Assembly (NCBI RefSeq): GCF_900156415.1
Contig: NZ_FTNM01000003.1
Coordinates: 434,001-498,000, forward strand
Reading direction: 5' to 3'
DNA length: 64,000 nucleotides
DNA from: Pontibacter lucknowensis
GTDB taxonomy: Bacteria > Bacteroidota > Bacteroidia > Cytophagales > Hymenobacteraceae
Shown here: positions 24,801-34,424 of the stretch, one piece after another
Numbering within the stretch: the first letter of the stretch is position 1
Layout of the letters: every line of letters begins with the position of its first letter
The notes under the pieces: generated by a model
What the model was told of the DNA's origin: nothing
The model's database searches: none
The model's input: the letters and a program-made list of their open reading frames with translations, nothing else
Translations under genes and position numbers: made by a program

Positions 24801-26624
24801 ATGAACGGAGACTCCAATAGTATTTCGGAAGACCTGCTTTCTAAACTGAAGGCGCTTATACCTGCTGCTTTTCATGGGAACAAGCTGGATGTAGCGCAGC
24901 TGAAGCAATTGCTGGGGGAGCACATTTATACAGCCCCGGAGGCCTACCAATTGACCTGGGCAGGCAAGGCAGAGGCCTATAAGCAAGTTCAGGAACCTTC
25001 GACCGATACACTTATACCTGTTTCGGATGCGTCAGTTAACTGGGATAAAACGAAGCATGTGTTCATCGAAGGGGATAACTCCAAAGTGCTGAAGGTGCTG
25101 CAGAAAGCTTATTCCGGGAAGGTAAAGGGGATCTATATTGACCCTCCATACAATACTGGTTCCGATAGCTTCATCTACGCTGATAACTTTGCTGGAAAAA
25201 ATGGCCGTTCTCAGTCCGACCGTAGGAAAAACGGCCATTCGAACTGGCTCAGTATGATGCTGACAAGGCTGTCGCTGGCCCGTCATCTGCTGCGTGAAGA
25301 CGGTGTTATTTTCGTGAGCATCGATGACAATGAATTGGCTAATCTGAAACTGGTGATGGACGAAGTGTTCGGGGAAGAGAACTTCATCGATTACTTTTCC
25401 TGGGCCAAGTCCGAAACGCCTGCTAACCTGAGCAGAAAGAGTAAAAAAGTAGTGGAGTATGTGCTCTGCTACCAAAAAAATAAGAACGGCGAGAAATTCA
25501 AGGGCATCAGGAAAAACAGCACCAGTTCCAACGGGCTGCTGAACCAGTCGAATAAACCGGGCATATTGACCTTCCCGGCAGATGTGGTTATTACGCGTCT
25601 GAAGGATGGCCTGCTACAGAAAGGCAGTTACGGAACGGACAGCTATGCCATTGAATTGCTCGAGGACACCGAGGTAAAGGACGGCGTGTTTGTAAAGCCT
25701 GTTGTATTGAAGGCTAAATTCAAGTGGTCGCAGCCGAAACTGGATGAAGAAATAAGCAAAGGTACCCGGATCAGTATACCTACGATCAAACTTAGTCCTT
25801 CTTATGAGAAGCTGGTGTATGACAAAGAGGTGCCGCCTAACCTGATCAATTCAAAGGTTGGCGTGGGTACAAACGAAAACGCCAGCGCCCAACTGGAAGC
25901 TCTGTTTGGAGCAAAAGTGTTTGACTTTCCGAAACCACCCAGCCTGATCAAGTACCTGCTAGGCTTCTCCGACGATCCTGATGGCATCTTCATGGATTTT
26001 TTTGCCGGTTCGGGTGCCACTGCCCAGGCCGTGCTCGAAATGAACCAGCAGGATGGCGGCAGCCGGAAGTACATCTGCGTGCAGTTGGATGAGCAGATCG
26101 CCCCAGCGACTAAAGCCTATCAGCTAGGCTTCAGAACCATCTCCGAGATTACCAGAAAACGATTGCTGTTGCTACATGAAAAAATGCAGGGACAGGAGGA
26201 GACGGAGGCCATCGACACAGGTTTCAGGTATTTTAAACTAGCCCCTTCCAGATTCAAAACCTGGCGTGGAGAAAATAGCAATGGTGCAAATGAGCATGCA
26301 AAACAGCTGACCTTATTTAAGCAGGTAGAAAAACAGAAAGAGCATTCAGAACACATGCTGTGGGAGTTGCTGCTCAGGTTCGGTATACCGCTGACAGCTG
26401 CCATAAACAAAGTGCCTGCCGGTGATACGATACTGTATGAGGTTGTGGAAGAAGGGCTCCTGTATGGGCTGGATAGGATCAATGAAGAAGTCCTTAGGAA
26501 AGCGATCGAGCTGAAACCCAAGGCCTTTATTTGTCCAGACTCGCTTTTCCAGCTGAACGAAATCTCCAGAACTAATTTACAACTAACCTTGCAGGACATT
26601 GGTATTGATTTTAAATCAATCTGA
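24801..26624 (+). CDS. DNA methyltransferase, type III Mod-like (beta class)
   Basis: The 607-residue protein has the catalytic motif D114-P-P-Y-N-T-G before the S-adenosylmethionine motif D399-F-F-A-G-S-G-A-T. This order defines the beta class of N6-adenine (or N4-cytosine) methyltransferases and matches Mod subunits of type III systems. The N-terminal helices (DLLSKLKALIPAAFHGNKLDVAQLKQLLG) are also Mod-like. The target-recognition region lies between the motifs at about 200-340. No large Res helicase-nuclease follows; instead a small PD-(D/E)XK-like gene starts 9 bases after the stop. The gene lies next to a tRNA cluster, a common insertion point for defence genes. Confidence 0.92.
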   Translation: MNGDSNSISEDLLSKLKALIPAAFHGNKLDVAQLKQLLGEHIYTAPEAYQLTWAGKAEAYKQVQEPSTDTLIPVSDASVNWDKTKHVFIEGDNSKVLKVLQKAYSGKVKGIYIDPPYNTGSDSFIYADNFAGKNGRSQSDRRKNGHSNWLSMMLTRLSLARHLLREDGVIFVSIDDNELANLKLVMDEVFGEENFIDYFSWAKSETPANLSRKSKKVVEYVLCYQKNKNGEKFKGIRKNSTSSNGLLNQSNKPGILTFPADVVITRLKDGLLQKGSYGTDSYAIELLEDTEVKDGVFVKPVVLKAKFKWSQPKLDEEISKGTRISIPTIKLSPSYEKLVYDKEVPPNLINSKVGVGTNENASAQLEALFGAKVFDFPKPPSLIKYLLGFSDDPDGIFMDFFAGSGATAQAVLEMNQQDGGSRKYICVQLDEQIAPATKAYQLGFRTISEITRKRLLLLHEKMQGQEETEAIDTGFRYFKLAPSRFKTWRGENSNGANEHAKQLTLFKQVEKQKEHSEHMLWELLLRFGIPLTAAINKVPAGDTILYEVVEEGLLYGLDRINEEVLRKAIELKPKAFICPDSLFQLNEISRTNLQLTLQDIGIDFKSI

Positions 26625-26633
26625 TGAAATGCA

Positions 26634-27200
26634 ATGCTGGTACAAAACTTCGACTTTGACGCTAACCTCGCCATAGCCCGGCAATGTGCGGCTGACATGG
26701 TCCGCAACGGCCTGTATTCCCGCTTTGGCCTTTCAGAGAAAGAGCGCCTCGAGAAGGCGGTGCTGGGATGCATGGGGGAGTACGCTTTCGAACATTGGCT
26801 TAAGTCCCTTGGCTATACCTACGAGGTTGATCGTGCCGGCTTCGAAAACAGGAATGCGGATGCGTTCGACTTTTTGATTGGCGGCTGTAAAATAGATGTG
26901 AAAGTTGCGAAGAAATCAACTGACAGGCCACCGAACGACAACTGGACCTATGGTTACCCGCAGGAGCAAAAGCCGGCTTCAAAAGATTATGTAATCGTAG
27001 GTTGGGTGGATTTTAGCAGAAAAGAAGTAGGGTATTATGGCTGGATAGCGGGTAAGGAAATCAGCAGATTTCCGGTGGTGACAAAGAATACCTTTGCCGG
27101 CTACAGCTACCGTACGCCTAACCACGAGTTTAAATGGGGAGCCTTGCACAAAAACTTCGAACGTTTCTTCCAAGGCGTTCTACAGAGCAAGGAAGCATAA
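26634..27200 (+). CDS. Putative PD-(D/E)XK nuclease, partner of the methyltransferase
   Basis: A 188-residue protein of no recognised named family. An N-terminal helix region contains GEYAFEHWLKSLG (E49, E53). A beta strand pair follows with D76/D79 in ADAFDFLIGG and D88-V-K90 in KIDVKVAKKS, which together resemble the E...D...(D/E)xK active site of restriction-endonuclease-fold enzymes. The C-terminal half is rich in aromatic residues and may bind DNA. It starts 9 bases after the methyltransferase stop and is surely co-transcribed. The likely role is the cleaving half of a two-gene restriction-modification system; the nuclease call is inference. Confidence 0.65.
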   Translation: MLVQNFDFDANLAIARQCAADMVRNGLYSRFGLSEKERLEKAVLGCMGEYAFEHWLKSLGYTYEVDRAGFENRNADAFDFLIGGCKIDVKVAKKSTDRPPNDNWTYGYPQEQKPASKDYVIVGWVDFSRKEVGYYGWIAGKEISRFPVVTKNTFAGYSYRTPNHEFKWGALHKNFERFFQGVLQSKEA

Positions 27201-27259
27201 GATCGCCGGCGACTGGTGCTACCCCCTCAGGTAAGAGTGAGCTCTTTCAATGTACAGTC

Positions 27260-27288
27260 TTGACTTCTGTACAATTATGCTAAATTTG
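27260..27288 (+). promoter_or_regulatory. Promoter of the cupin gene
   Basis: TTG at 27260-27262, an 18-base spacer and TAAATTTG at 27281-27288. Transcription should start near 27295, leaving a leader of about 80 bases that contains the hairpin at 27321-27351. Confidence 0.7.
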
Positions 27289-27320
27289 CGCCCCGCCTCA
27301 ACAGGCGAGCTGCATTTTGC

Positions 27321-27351
27321 GTTAGCATATACCTGCAAGTATAACGCTAAC
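27321..27351 (+). promoter_or_regulatory. Leader hairpin before the cupin gene
   Basis: GTTAGC (27321-27326) pairs with GCTAAC (27346-27351), and the inner TATAC/GTATA also pair around the loop CTGCAA. No T-run follows, so it is a leader structure or operator rather than a terminator. It lies 22 bases before the ATG. Confidence 0.4.
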
Positions 27352-27373
27352 ACCCTTAAAGCCTGATTTGAAC

Positions 27374-27880
27374 ATGACAACCGATACGATAAATAAAGCA
27401 GCCCTTTTCGCAGAAACAGAACAGCAACTAAAACAACAACACTTTAACATCAGCAGCCAGGACCAGGACCGTCCCTGGGGCGGATTTTTTGTGATCGACG
27501 AAGCCCAGGCACAGGACTTTGCCAACACCTATTTCGACAACATGTCGGTAGATGAACTGAAGATATCCGGCAAGTTAAGCCCGAAAATACTGCTGGTAGC
27601 ACCGCACAAGCGACTGAGCTGGCAGTACCACCATCGCCGCGCCGAAATATGGAAAGTAGTGAAAGGTTCTGTAGGAGTTGTGACCAGCGACACAGATGAA
27701 GAAGGGGAATTGAAAGTGCTAAGCACCGGTGACCTGATTACCCTGCGTCAGGGAGAACGTCACCGCCTGGTGGGCCTTGACGATTGGGGTGTGCTGGCCG
27801 AGATCTGGCAACATACCGATGCGGCCAATCCTTCCAACGAGGATGATATCGTGCGTGTGCAGGATGACTTTGGCAGGTAA
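27374..27880 (+). CDS. Cupin-domain protein, mannose-6-phosphate isomerase/ManC C-domain-like
   Basis: The 168-residue protein has a single cupin with the type II phosphomannose isomerase signature: RPWGGFFVIDE at the start, KILLVAPHKRLSWQYHHRRAEIWKVVKGSVGV (metal histidines in YHHRRAE), and LRQGERHRLVGLDDWGVLAEIWQH. It may interconvert mannose 6-phosphate and fructose 6-phosphate or act as a sugar-phosphate binding protein; stand-alone short versions are common in Bacteroidota. The ATG at 27374 is preferred over the in-frame TTG at 27368. The gene has its own promoter and terminator. Confidence 0.82.
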   Translation: MTTDTINKAALFAETEQQLKQQHFNISSQDQDRPWGGFFVIDEAQAQDFANTYFDNMSVDELKISGKLSPKILLVAPHKRLSWQYHHRRAEIWKVVKGSVGVVTSDTDEEGELKVLSTGDLITLRQGERHRLVGLDDWGVLAEIWQHTDAANPSNEDDIVRVQDDFGR

Positions 27881-27902
27881 AATCTGAATTTGACAGGTAT
27901 GG

Positions 27903-27942
27903 AAATGGCGCTGCAGCTAAGCTACAGCGCCATTTTTATTTT
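27903..27942. terminator. Terminator between the cupin and cytochrome c genes
   Basis: AAATGGCGCTG at 27903-27913 pairs with CAGCGCCATTT at 27925-27935, then a T-rich tract. It serves the cupin gene and possibly the convergent cytochrome operon. Confidence 0.9.
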
Positions 27943-27944
27943 TA

Positions 27945-28367
27945 TTACTCCAGCAAATGCCGGCATTTAAGCAGTTGCTTTTCCACTTCCTGTATGGTGA
28001 AGCGCGGGTTGCTGTTGCCGAAGTTGGTCTGCACGTAGTTGAGAATGTTGGTGATCTGCCCTTTGTTAAGGTGCTCAAAACCTGGCATACCCTGGTTATA
28101 GTTTTTACCATTCACGACAATGTTGCCCGTCTGCCCGTGTTGGATGATGCAGGCCAGCTCATCGCGGTGATTCTCCAGGTAGTCGGCGCCTGCCAGCGGC
28201 GGAATGAGGTTGCGGAGTCCGCTGCCGTCATCCATGTGGCAGTTGGCGCAGTACTGGGTATAGAGCTTTTCTCCTTCGTTTTGCTTATCAGTGTAAAAGC
28301 ACTGGGTCAGAGTGAGTAAAGCGGCTATACCGGCAGCATAGTGCAGGAATTTAGTTTTTATCAGCAT
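27945..28367 (-). CDS. Lipoprotein c-type cytochrome
   Basis: A 140-residue monohaem cytochrome. The lipobox LTQC anchors it at C23, haem attaches through C40-A-N-C43-H44, and M94 in NQGMPGF is the likely sixth ligand. It is the last gene of a lipoprotein-SCO-cytochrome operon and overlaps the SCO gene by 17 bases. It probably shuttles electrons in the periplasm or feeds a terminal oxidase. The ATG at 28367 was chosen because it gives a clean lipoprotein signal; the frame runs further upstream without one. Confidence 0.9.
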   Translation of the reverse strand: MLIKTKFLHYAAGIAALLTLTQCFYTDKQNEGEKLYTQYCANCHMDDGSGLRNLIPPLAGADYLENHRDELACIIQHGQTGNIVVNGKNYNQGMPGFEHLNKGQITNILNYVQTNFGNSNPRFTIQEVEKQLLKCRHLLE

Positions 28368-29040
28368 CCTTCTTTTTCTTTTTAGGCAAAAGGGCCGGTA
28401 TGTCACGGATCAACCGATCGACCTGGGCTGGGTCGGTGCCATCGTAGATGCCGCGCACGTGGCGGTTCTGGTCCACGAGCACAAAGGCGCCGCTGTGCAC
28501 AAAGCCGCCGGGCTCTTCCTCGTCTTCCATCGCCGACACCATGTACTGCATGGCAATGCTGTAGATGCTGTCTTTCTCGCCAGTCACAAAATGCCATTTG
28601 TCGCTGTTCACCTGCAGGCGGTCAGCGTAGTCACGCAGCACGGCTACTGTATCGTGTTTCGGATCAATGGTATGAGAAAGGAGCATGACTCTTGGGTCAT
28701 CCTCAAAAGCTTCGTAGATGCGCAACATCTGGCTTTTCATCTTAGGGCAGATGGTCGGGCAGGTCGTAAAGAAAAAGTCGGTGACGTATACTTTGTCCTG
28801 CACGGTGAGGCTGGTCACCACCTGGCTGTCCTGGTTGATGAAAGCGAAGTCAGGTATGCGGTGGTATACCGTATCGGTTACCTGCTGGCCGTCAACTTGG
28901 CGCTGCACCAGCTGCCGCTCGCCCAGGTAGGGGAGTGTGCCGGCATCAGAGGACTGTTCCTGCGAACAGGCCTGCCAGCTGAGTGCAGACAGGCCAAGCA
29001 GCAAGGCTGAAAAAAAAGTGTTTAGTTTATTTCTTTCCAT
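28351..29040 (-). CDS. SCO1/SenC copper chaperone lipoprotein
   Basis: The 229-residue protein delivers copper to the CuA site of cytochrome oxidases or keeps its cysteines reduced. It has a lipoprotein signal (SWQAC, C25), the thioredoxin-like copper motif C94-P-T-I-C98-P, and the third ligand H182 in FVHSGAFVLVD. A lysine-rich tail (PKKKKKDADKN) ends the protein. An alternative ATG lies three codons upstream at 29049. It overlaps both neighbours, which points to tight co-translation. Confidence 0.93.
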   Translation of the reverse strand: MERNKLNTFFSALLLGLSALSWQACSQEQSSDAGTLPYLGERQLVQRQVDGQQVTDTVYHRIPDFAFINQDSQVVTSLTVQDKVYVTDFFFTTCPTICPKMKSQMLRIYEAFEDDPRVMLLSHTIDPKHDTVAVLRDYADRLQVNSDKWHFVTGEKDSIYSIAMQYMVSAMEDEEEPGGFVHSGAFVLVDQNRHVRGIYDGTDPAQVDRLIRDIPALLPKKKKKDADKN

Positions 29041-29455
29041 AAGTCGCATAAGTTTCCTGTGCTTGGGTGATGGTGCTGTCCATTAGCGATTTTACCCGTT
29101 CCATTTTCTGGTGTTCAGCATTCAGGTATAGCATCGCCTGCTGGTGTGCCAACGTGTCGGGAGCCTTGTACTGGCGCATCCACTCCATCATGGCTTCATC
29201 GGCCTGGTCCAGTTCCTGTATACGGCGCGCGAGCAGGCTAATGGTCGCGGTGTCGGCAGACTGTGCCTGCAGCGTATCGCGGAGGCTGGTGAGGTTGCGG
29301 CGCAAGCGGTAGATTTTACTCATGTCGGCCATGGCCTCGTCGTGCAGGTCCATCACCTCTGTTTCCAGGGCCTGTTGTCGCTCCGCTTCACTGGCGCCGC
29401 CCTGGCAGGCAAGCAGGGTGAGGGGTAAACTCAGGTATAGCAGCCACTTTTTCAT
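29027..29455 (-). CDS. Coiled-coil lipoprotein of the SCO operon
   Basis: The 142-residue protein has a lipobox (LTLLAC, C17) and is otherwise one long predicted helix with regular leucine and charged positions (EVMDLHDEAMADMSKIYRLRRNLTSLRD and HQKMERVKSLMDSTI). Similar proteins next to SCO genes in Cytophagales are often annotated as viral A-type inclusion protein, a name without functional meaning. Its place as first gene before SCO and cytochrome c suggests a role in assembling the respiratory chain at the membrane, by inference only. Confidence 0.75.
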   Translation of the reverse strand: MKKWLLYLSLPLTLLACQGGASEAERQQALETEVMDLHDEAMADMSKIYRLRRNLTSLRDTLQAQSADTATISLLARRIQELDQADEAMMEWMRQYKAPDTLAHQQAMLYLNAEHQKMERVKSLMDSTITQAQETYATYGKK

Positions 29456-29621
29456 CGTTCAGCTGATAAGGTTTGGTGTAAGAACAGGTATAGCTGCAAA
29501 GGTATAGGATATGGCAGAATAATGGCCCCTCAGGTGCTAAGTTTTGGGCAATTCCCTTTAGGCGGGCATTAAAAAGCCCGGCACGGTGGCCAGGCATTGG
29601 TTTAAGATAAGTTTGTTTTGA

Positions 29622-30050
29622 TTAGGCAGGAACCATTAGTTCTGAATGCAGGGCTTGAGCTACCTGGTTGTATTGTCCCTCGGAGATACGGCTTCGCAGA
29701 AACTTCATTACATCCTGGAAGGCATAGTGGGCGTGCTCCAGTGTCGGGAAATCGGCCATGTCAGCAAAGGCGTCTTTGGAGCGAATAAACTCCAGCCATT
29801 CTTCTTCATGGCGTATGCGCACGGGCTCTTCCCGCAGCGTGAAGCCATCAAAGTATATACCTTTCCAGACGATCGGAAGCTGGGCCGCCAGGTGTATGGC
29901 TTCTCCGGCAGGTATGCGGTCACGGATGGCGTGCAGCACCGCTCTAAAGATACGGGCAGCTTTCATCTCGTCTTCTATACCCAGGTAGTCACAGAGCTCG
30001 TGTAACCAGGTCTTTGCCTCCTTTTGATAATTCTCAAAATTCATGGACAT
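29622..30050 (-). CDS. DUF2267 domain protein
   Basis: The 142-residue soluble protein matches DUF2267: YQKEAKTWLHELCDYLGIEDEMKAARIFRAVLHAIRDRIPAGEAIHLAAQLPIVWKGIYFDGF, then a second helical half with HAHYAFQDVMKFLRSRISEGQ. The function of the family is unknown; members are often found near stress and envelope genes. Uniquely in this window it has a perfect Shine-Dalgarno site. A second ATG two codons in is an alternative start. Confidence 0.88.
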   Translation of the reverse strand: MSMNFENYQKEAKTWLHELCDYLGIEDEMKAARIFRAVLHAIRDRIPAGEAIHLAAQLPIVWKGIYFDGFTLREEPVRIRHEEEWLEFIRSKDAFADMADFPTLEHAHYAFQDVMKFLRSRISEGQYNQVAQALHSELMVPA

Positions 30051-30054
30051 GTTT

Positions 30055-30062
30055 ACCTCCTT
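30055..30062 (-). promoter_or_regulatory. Strong Shine-Dalgarno site of the DUF2267 gene
   Basis: AAGGAGGT on the minus strand, 4 bases before the ATG. Perfect Shine-Dalgarno sequences are uncommon in Bacteroidota, so this gene may be translated strongly or be regulated at this site. Confidence 0.7.
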
Positions 30063-30217
30063 TTTTATGGTTAAACATCATGTACTCTGTTATTTACAAC
30101 GAATCAGCCAGGAGAGGGTTATCAGATAAAAGGGAGTACGCTCACAAGCACGCCAATAGCACTGAAACAATGGTAAACGCCCAAAACAATTTAACCATCA
30201 ACAATTTAATAATTTGA

Positions 30218-30547
30218 CTACCACTTCTTAAAGACAAAGAACACGGCCAGCAGGATGAAAATGAAGCCAACGATGTAATTCCATTTCACCTCTTCGCGCA
30301 GGTATAGCACCGAGAAGCCTACAAACACGACCAGCGTGATGACCTCCTGTATCGTTTTGAGTTGAAAGGCTGTGAACTGTCCGTGCCCAATCCGGTTGGC
30401 AGGCACCTGGAACATGTACTCAAAAAAGGCAATGAACCAGCTCACCAGGATTACCTTCCAGAGCACGGTGTCTTTGAACTTCAGGTGACCATACCAGGCG
30501 AAGGTCATGAAGATGTTGGAGATAAGAAGGAGTATAATCGTTTTCAT
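30218..30547 (-). CDS. DUF486 / small DMT-family membrane protein
   Basis: The 109-residue protein has four transmembrane helices (about 2-22, 28-46, 66-84, 89-106) and the DUF486 signatures FMTFAWYGHLKF, WFIAFFEYMFQVPANRIGHG and QLKTIQEVITLVVFVGFSV. The family is a half-size relative of drug/metabolite transporters and probably works as a dimer; no substrate is known. Confidence 0.9.
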   Translation of the reverse strand: MKTIILLLISNIFMTFAWYGHLKFKDTVLWKVILVSWFIAFFEYMFQVPANRIGHGQFTAFQLKTIQEVITLVVFVGFSVLYLREEVKWNYIVGFIFILLAVFFVFKKW

Positions 30548-32952
<2,405 letters not shown>

Positions 32953-32967
32953 TCTATATCAAAACAT

Positions 32968-33013
32968 AAAACAGCAGCGGCTGCTTTCGGAAGAAGGCAG
33001 CCGCTGCTGTTTT
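32968..33013. terminator. Bidirectional terminator, gyrB / CPBP gene
   Basis: A 17-bp inverted repeat (32968-32984 and 32997-33013; core CAGCAGCGGCTGC) has an A-run on the left and a T-run on the right. It ends gyrB and the convergent protease gene. Confidence 0.93.
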
Positions 33014-33026
33014 ATGACAGGTTTGT

Positions 33027-33791
33027 TCAATACAGGTCAGGCGCCAGTGCTATACCTGACTTCAAGCGGTTCCTGTAGAACCCCCAAAGTATTAACAACA
33101 CTAACAGCAATCCCCAGCAGCCTGCCAGTATCCAGGTGCTGGCATCACTTGAAGCCGACGTAGTGCTGAATAGGCTTCTCGTTGATTCGTAGGCGATGTT
33201 GGCGCCCCAGTGTATGCCGAAGGCAAGCCAAAGCGATTTGGTAATGATGACCGCATAGGCCAGCACCAGGCCTAATAACAAAAGATAGGAGAGGACTGCC
33301 GCACCATCACCTAATCGCCAAATGTGATTCAGCACATAGACCAAAGCGGAAAGCAGCACCCAATAAGTGGGCTTCATATATTTGACTAGATGCGCATATA
33401 AATAACCCCGGGTTAGAATGTCCTCCGCAACAGAGGGAACCGCAGTCATCAGCAGGAGCATGGGAACTTGTCCTACAAAGGTTGTGATGGTTATGCTGGA
33501 AACAATGCTTTCATACCCCAACAGAACCGAGAGGTAGAACGATAGGATGAAAAATGTCAGGCCTAGCAACAGCCCCACCAAAAGCTGCCGCAACCATTTA
33601 TCTTTCAGACTCAGGCCATAGCCCCCAAGTCCTGTCCACCCCTGCGCTCTGGCCAGGAAAAAAGCTGCCACTATAAACCCGGTTTTAAACAGGGCCATTA
33701 TCCAAAAAACAAAAAAAAACTCAGGGAAATGATAAATGGCGAAAAGGAGGAAAAATCCTGGTGCACATGAGAGTAGACTACGTATAGGCAT
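33027..33791 (-). CDS. CPBP family intramembrane metalloprotease
   Basis: The 254-residue multi-pass protein (about seven to eight helices) has the CPBP/Abi motifs: VAEDILTRGYLY (motif 1, with E-D where E-E is usual), a histidine in VLNHIWR (motif 2) and HWGANI (motif 4). Related enzymes include CAAX prenyl proteases and bacteriocin self-immunity proteins. The E-to-D change in motif 1 keeps an acidic residue and may be functional. It is monocistronic; no peptide substrate gene was seen beside it. Confidence 0.85.
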   Translation of the reverse strand: MPIRSLLSCAPGFFLLFAIYHFPEFFFVFWIMALFKTGFIVAAFFLARAQGWTGLGGYGLSLKDKWLRQLLVGLLLGLTFFILSFYLSVLLGYESIVSSITITTFVGQVPMLLLMTAVPSVAEDILTRGYLYAHLVKYMKPTYWVLLSALVYVLNHIWRLGDGAAVLSYLLLLGLVLAYAVIITKSLWLAFGIHWGANIAYESTRSLFSTTSASSDASTWILAGCWGLLLVLLILWGFYRNRLKSGIALAPDLY

Positions 33792-33958
33792 AGCTTTTCC
33801 GAAGAGCCATTAGAAGCTCTCAAGCAACAATAATAATTTAAATTATAGGTACTTACAATGTATAGGGAGGGGTAAATTTCGGACAAATGGTTTGTTGATT
33901 ATTCTTTTGTCAGGTTGTATGCATTTGCACATCTAAAACGCTACCAAAGCACAGGCAC

Positions 33959-34420
33959 CTACTTGCTTACCGCTTCACTCAGTTTCTCAAATACCTTCCC
34001 CATTTTATCCAACACAGCTTGCTGATCGCTTAATTTGTAGTCCTGCTGCAGGTCGTTGGGATGGCGGTAGCTCAGGTATACCTGGCCTTCTTCGTCTTCC
34101 CACACCAACAGGCGCAAAGGCAGATCTAAGCCGGCACGCTGATCGGCCTGCATCAGGTTAGTGCCAACCAGCGGATTGCCGAAAATAAGCACATGTGTAG
34201 GCCGGAGATCCAGCCCCTTGTCACTGGCGGCTTTGGCGTGGTCTACTTCCACTACCAGGTTGATGCCCATACCCTCTATTGCAGTTCGGAGTCGTTTCAG
34301 TGTTTCCTCCATGCCATAGGCGCTTGGTTTAGTGGTTAGCTGTCCGGTTTGCGAAGGCTGTGCTATACCTGCACAGGCGATGCAGATCATCAGGAAAAAT
34401 GCTAATGTAAGGTGCTTCAT
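33959..34420 (-). CDS. Secreted DUF302 domain protein
   Basis: The 153-residue protein has a signal peptide (KHLTLAFFLMICIACAGIAQ; the cysteines also allow lipidation) followed by a DUF302 domain: MEETLKRLRTAIEGMGINLVVEVDHAKAA, THVLIFGNPLVGTNLMQADQRAGLDLPLRLLVWEDEEGQVYLSY. DUF302 is a small alpha/beta dimer fold of uncertain role, sometimes linked to sulfur or metal stress. The ATG at 34420 is chosen for the signal peptide. It begins 5 bases after the stop of the PagL-like gene, so the two form an operon. Confidence 0.88.
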   Translation of the reverse strand: MKHLTLAFFLMICIACAGIAQPSQTGQLTTKPSAYGMEETLKRLRTAIEGMGINLVVEVDHAKAASDKGLDLRPTHVLIFGNPLVGTNLMQADQRAGLDLPLRLLVWEDEEGQVYLSYRHPNDLQQDYKLSDQQAVLDKMGKVFEKLSEAVSK

Positions 34421-34424
34421 CTTA

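Noticed and set aside
24696-24986. Minus-strand frame overlapping the methyltransferase start, with a protein-like end
   Set aside because: Only the last 28 or so residues look plausible and the rest is the shadow of the methyltransferase gene. It may be a remnant of a lost neighbour, but no family could be recognised.
23995-27200. Integrative element bounded by tRNA attachment repeats
   Set aside because: No integrase and no repeated tRNA 3' end were seen downstream of the methyltransferase pair, so only the position near tRNAs supports insertion.
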